From Polytrichum commune (lineage: Eukaryota > Streptophyta > Polytrichopsida > Polytrichales > Polytrichaceae), in assembly GCA_950295325.1 (NCBI GenBank), contig OX485803.1:59971554-60031553 (forward strand): a stretch of 60,000 nucleotides of DNA, given 5' to 3'. Made by a program: the position numbers and the translations under genes. The notes below the pieces were generated by a model. The model was not told the origin of the DNA. It searched no databases and saw nothing but the letters and a program-made list of their open reading frames with translations. This document shows, in pieces, positions 57,675 to 60,000 of the stretch (the stretch's first letter is position 1; each line of letters opens with the position of its first letter).

Positions 57675-59127
57675 GCGATTGGCCCTAAAGTAATGGATAT
57701 TTCGACATGGTGAAGAAATGAAAGAAGAGGTGTCAGTGTTCTACATGGCTTTAGATTCTGCATCAGACTCCAATTGGTCCAACAGGTGGAAAAGGTTATT
57801 TCCTAATTAGTTAAGTAGAATTGACACCCATGTGTTTTTTTAAGGGTTAAACAACAAAACAAGAAGTGGATCCTGGTTTTATAACCCATTCGGAATGCTG
57901 AGCTAACTTATCCCTTTTTTATATGCAAGAGTCCCCATGAGCTCTCAGAAAAAACACCATGAACCCACGTCGTGACTTCATATGGGCCCTCACTAGGCAA
58001 GGAATTTCTTTAATGCTTTAGGAATAGATAGGTGCAAGTCTCATTTGGGTTTGTTTTGATTTCAAGAAGGATTATGCTCCAAAGTTTTTCTAAAGCTCGT
58101 AGAAGGTCACTAACTATTCCTTGTAATTATTATCAAGGCCAATATGACTATAGAGTTGTTTTTTGGTTTTACACTTTGAGTCCCGTACAATAATTTCCAT
58201 TTGAGATTTAAGATTGGTCTTGGCATTATTATTATTTTTTGGGCACAAATTGAAAAATCAATTACAAAAAGGAATCAAAATACAACCACCTCAGGAGAAC
58301 CAGCTGGTCTTGCCATGTCAATAGTTGTTTTATGTCAAAATAGCACTACAAGCATAAAAGGCATCAGCAATTATCTTGTTTAACGTAGATTTGGAAAATC
58401 TACAAATCCATCACAATAGATTTGCATGTTTCTTTCATTAACACAAAAACAATCGCCTAGGATGCATATGTTGGTAGTGCAAATAGCACCCTATGATATT
58501 AGAATCAAGGACACTAATTCTTGGCAAGCACAAACTGGGTATAAGCTTGCGTTTCATCTGAGGCATGGGAAACTAAATGTGAAGTGACTACTTAGGTGTT
58601 TCCTATTCCAAGTCGGTACACTAAACATTGGATTTCATGTAGCATTTCATGTTGTTTGAAGTGGTCATCATGGCTTGCCATGTTGCATCAAGTATTGTAC
58701 TCATGTCATATTCATCCCCTCCCCCCCCCCCGCCTCTTAAAATTGCCACTTAATGAATGCAACATAATCAATGTGAGTCAATAATGAATGATTTGAGCCA
58801 CATTAAACCATATTTTTGGTGTAGTTCACTTTGTTCATAACATTTCAAAGATGAAGAAAAGATGAATAAATGTCTCATCCAATCCAAATACATTCATTGA
58901 ACCTCACGTAAATTCTTCATTTGTCCAAATATTACATATCCTACATTATCAGCAAAAATTAAACACCACTTGTGCATTTCACCTACCCTCTTTTAGATCT
59001 AATATCTTATGGGTCGTTTAATCCAGCCTATAGTAATTCCAAAATTTGTATAATTTTTTGCTCAATTGGATTAAAAATACCCTATATTTTTTTCTCACTT
59101 GGTCTAATAAACTTTTGACAACAACCT
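57675..59127. other. Intergenic DNA, no gene seen
   Basis: No supported gene. It has a C run at about 58719-58731 and AT-rich sequence without recognised ends. The frame at 58201-58383 lacks known motifs. Confidence 0.45.
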
Positions 59128-59163
59128 CCCCGTGCCCTCGTTACACAAAATGAGGGCACGGGG
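59128..59163. other. Perfect 12-bp hairpin
   Basis: CCCCGTGCCCTC and GAGGGCACGGGG are perfect inverted repeats around a 12-base loop. It sits just left of the MITE at 59172. It is GC-rich in an AT-rich setting. Its role is unknown; it may be the joined ends of a deleted element. Confidence 0.75.
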
Positions 59164-59171
59164 AATTTTGT

Positions 59172-59552
59172 GTTTGTGTCATATAGTATTTTATGTCATT
59201 GTGATGACTTTTCTAATGACTTCTCATGGACATGTTTACAATATTGTCATCCCAACTTACTCTTAGTTCATCCAAATACCAATCATTGGAACAAGGTTTG
59301 GTATACTCTCCTTCCTAACAATTTTGTGATGAAGTATTGTCATGGATGATTGAAGTTTGGATGAGAAATCGCTTCATAAGTGACAGTGATCGCCACATTA
59401 TAAAACTAAAATGCCCAAAATTCTCTACAAGGAATGTCAAATAGTGTAGTTGGATGTACATTTAGTGTTGGTGACACTAAATGGACGGTTTACAATTAGG
59501 TAGTATTGTGCAAGACAAATAGAATTGGTGACACTAAATACAATGTAGAGTG
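59172..59552. mobile_element. TA-type MITE, uninterrupted relative of 56930
   Basis: It begins near GTGTCATATAGTATTTTATG and ends at GTAGAGTG followed by TA (59553-59554). It shares the internal blocks of 56930-57672 and contains two copies of GGTGACACTAAAT. The boundary at the left is approximate. There is no coding capacity. Confidence 0.6.
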
Positions 59553-59554
59553 TA

Positions 59555-60000
59555 GCTCATGCAAAAGGACCATGGTTCTCAATAGAGATAGGAGCCCTTA
59601 AAGCCTCAAAATGCAACACATGTGACCTCATCACCGACTTTGTCAAAGATATAATACAAGGATAATATATCATAATGCCCTATATGTGTTGATGATGTCA
59701 TGCATGCATAACCAATGCCACTTGAGATGGGCGGGTGCACTTTCATGTTACACCAAATACCACTTGCTCGTGTGGACCACACTTTCTTTACAATGATTTA
59801 GTTGAGGTAATAATATCTACATACGTAGTGCCACATCCATTTGTCTCCATTTTATGTGCTCTTATGTTGCCATGTGTGAAAACTCTCAAATGATATGTGG
59901 AAATTTCTATGATTTGTGAGAATATTTTGCTTATTTAGGACGATATATTGCGTTTAGTGTACTTGGTTTTTATTTTATTTAAGAAAATAATATTGTATTT
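59555..60000. other. Intergenic DNA to window end
   Basis: AT-rich; no gene, inverted ends or tandem repeat were recognised. Confidence 0.45.

Overview
The window reads as nuclear DNA of a land plant. The one gene that can be modelled with confidence is a six-exon group I WRKY transcription factor on the minus strand (stop codon at 22154, start codon at 25875). It has canonical GT-AG plant introns, GC-rich coding exons in AT-rich surroundings, and its exons join into one 676-residue frame. The species cannot be named from the sequence. The gene-poor, repeat-layered setting and the rather generic group I WRKY fit a plant with long intergenic regions; a fern or another early-diverging lineage is a guess, not a demonstration.

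Layout. 1-22 kb is intergenic and built from short non-autonomous DNA transposons (MITEs) and dispersed repeats, several inserted into one another. 22.15-25.88 kb is the WRKY gene. 25.88-28.2 kb is its upstream region: a small upstream ORF in the same frame as the protein, a W-box, a GA/CT microsatellite, a run of pyrimidine-rich microsatellites, and a 13-unit minisatellite of about 45 bp. 28.2-54 kb is again MITEs, tandem duplications and decayed repeats, with a GC-richer low-complexity stretch at about 47.7-49.5 kb in which no gene could be found. About 55.26-56.01 kb (minus) holds a broken gene related to plant trihelix/Myb-SANT-like proteins. 56-60 kb returns to MITEs, hairpins and repeats.

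Most mobile elements fall into four groups that can be separated by target-site duplication (TSD). Nine elements have a TAA or TTA TSD and ends near GGSC(C/G)nnTTnACA, which is PIF/Harbinger-like. A second set, with ends CACC(G/A)TTTATGG, CACTAAAT or CACTGATTATC, has a TA TSD where it can be read. A long-arm foldback has a perfect 10-bp TSD and is Mutator-like. A MITE at 12.8 kb carries a decayed 9-bp TSD. Empty sites elsewhere in the window confirm several of the insertions. No LTR retrotransposon, reverse transcriptase, integrase or intact transposase was recognised, and no rRNA, tRNA or CRISPR feature. How the parts work together can only be stated for the WRKY locus: a presumed defence/stress regulator, probably limited by an upstream ORF and possibly autoregulated through a W-box.
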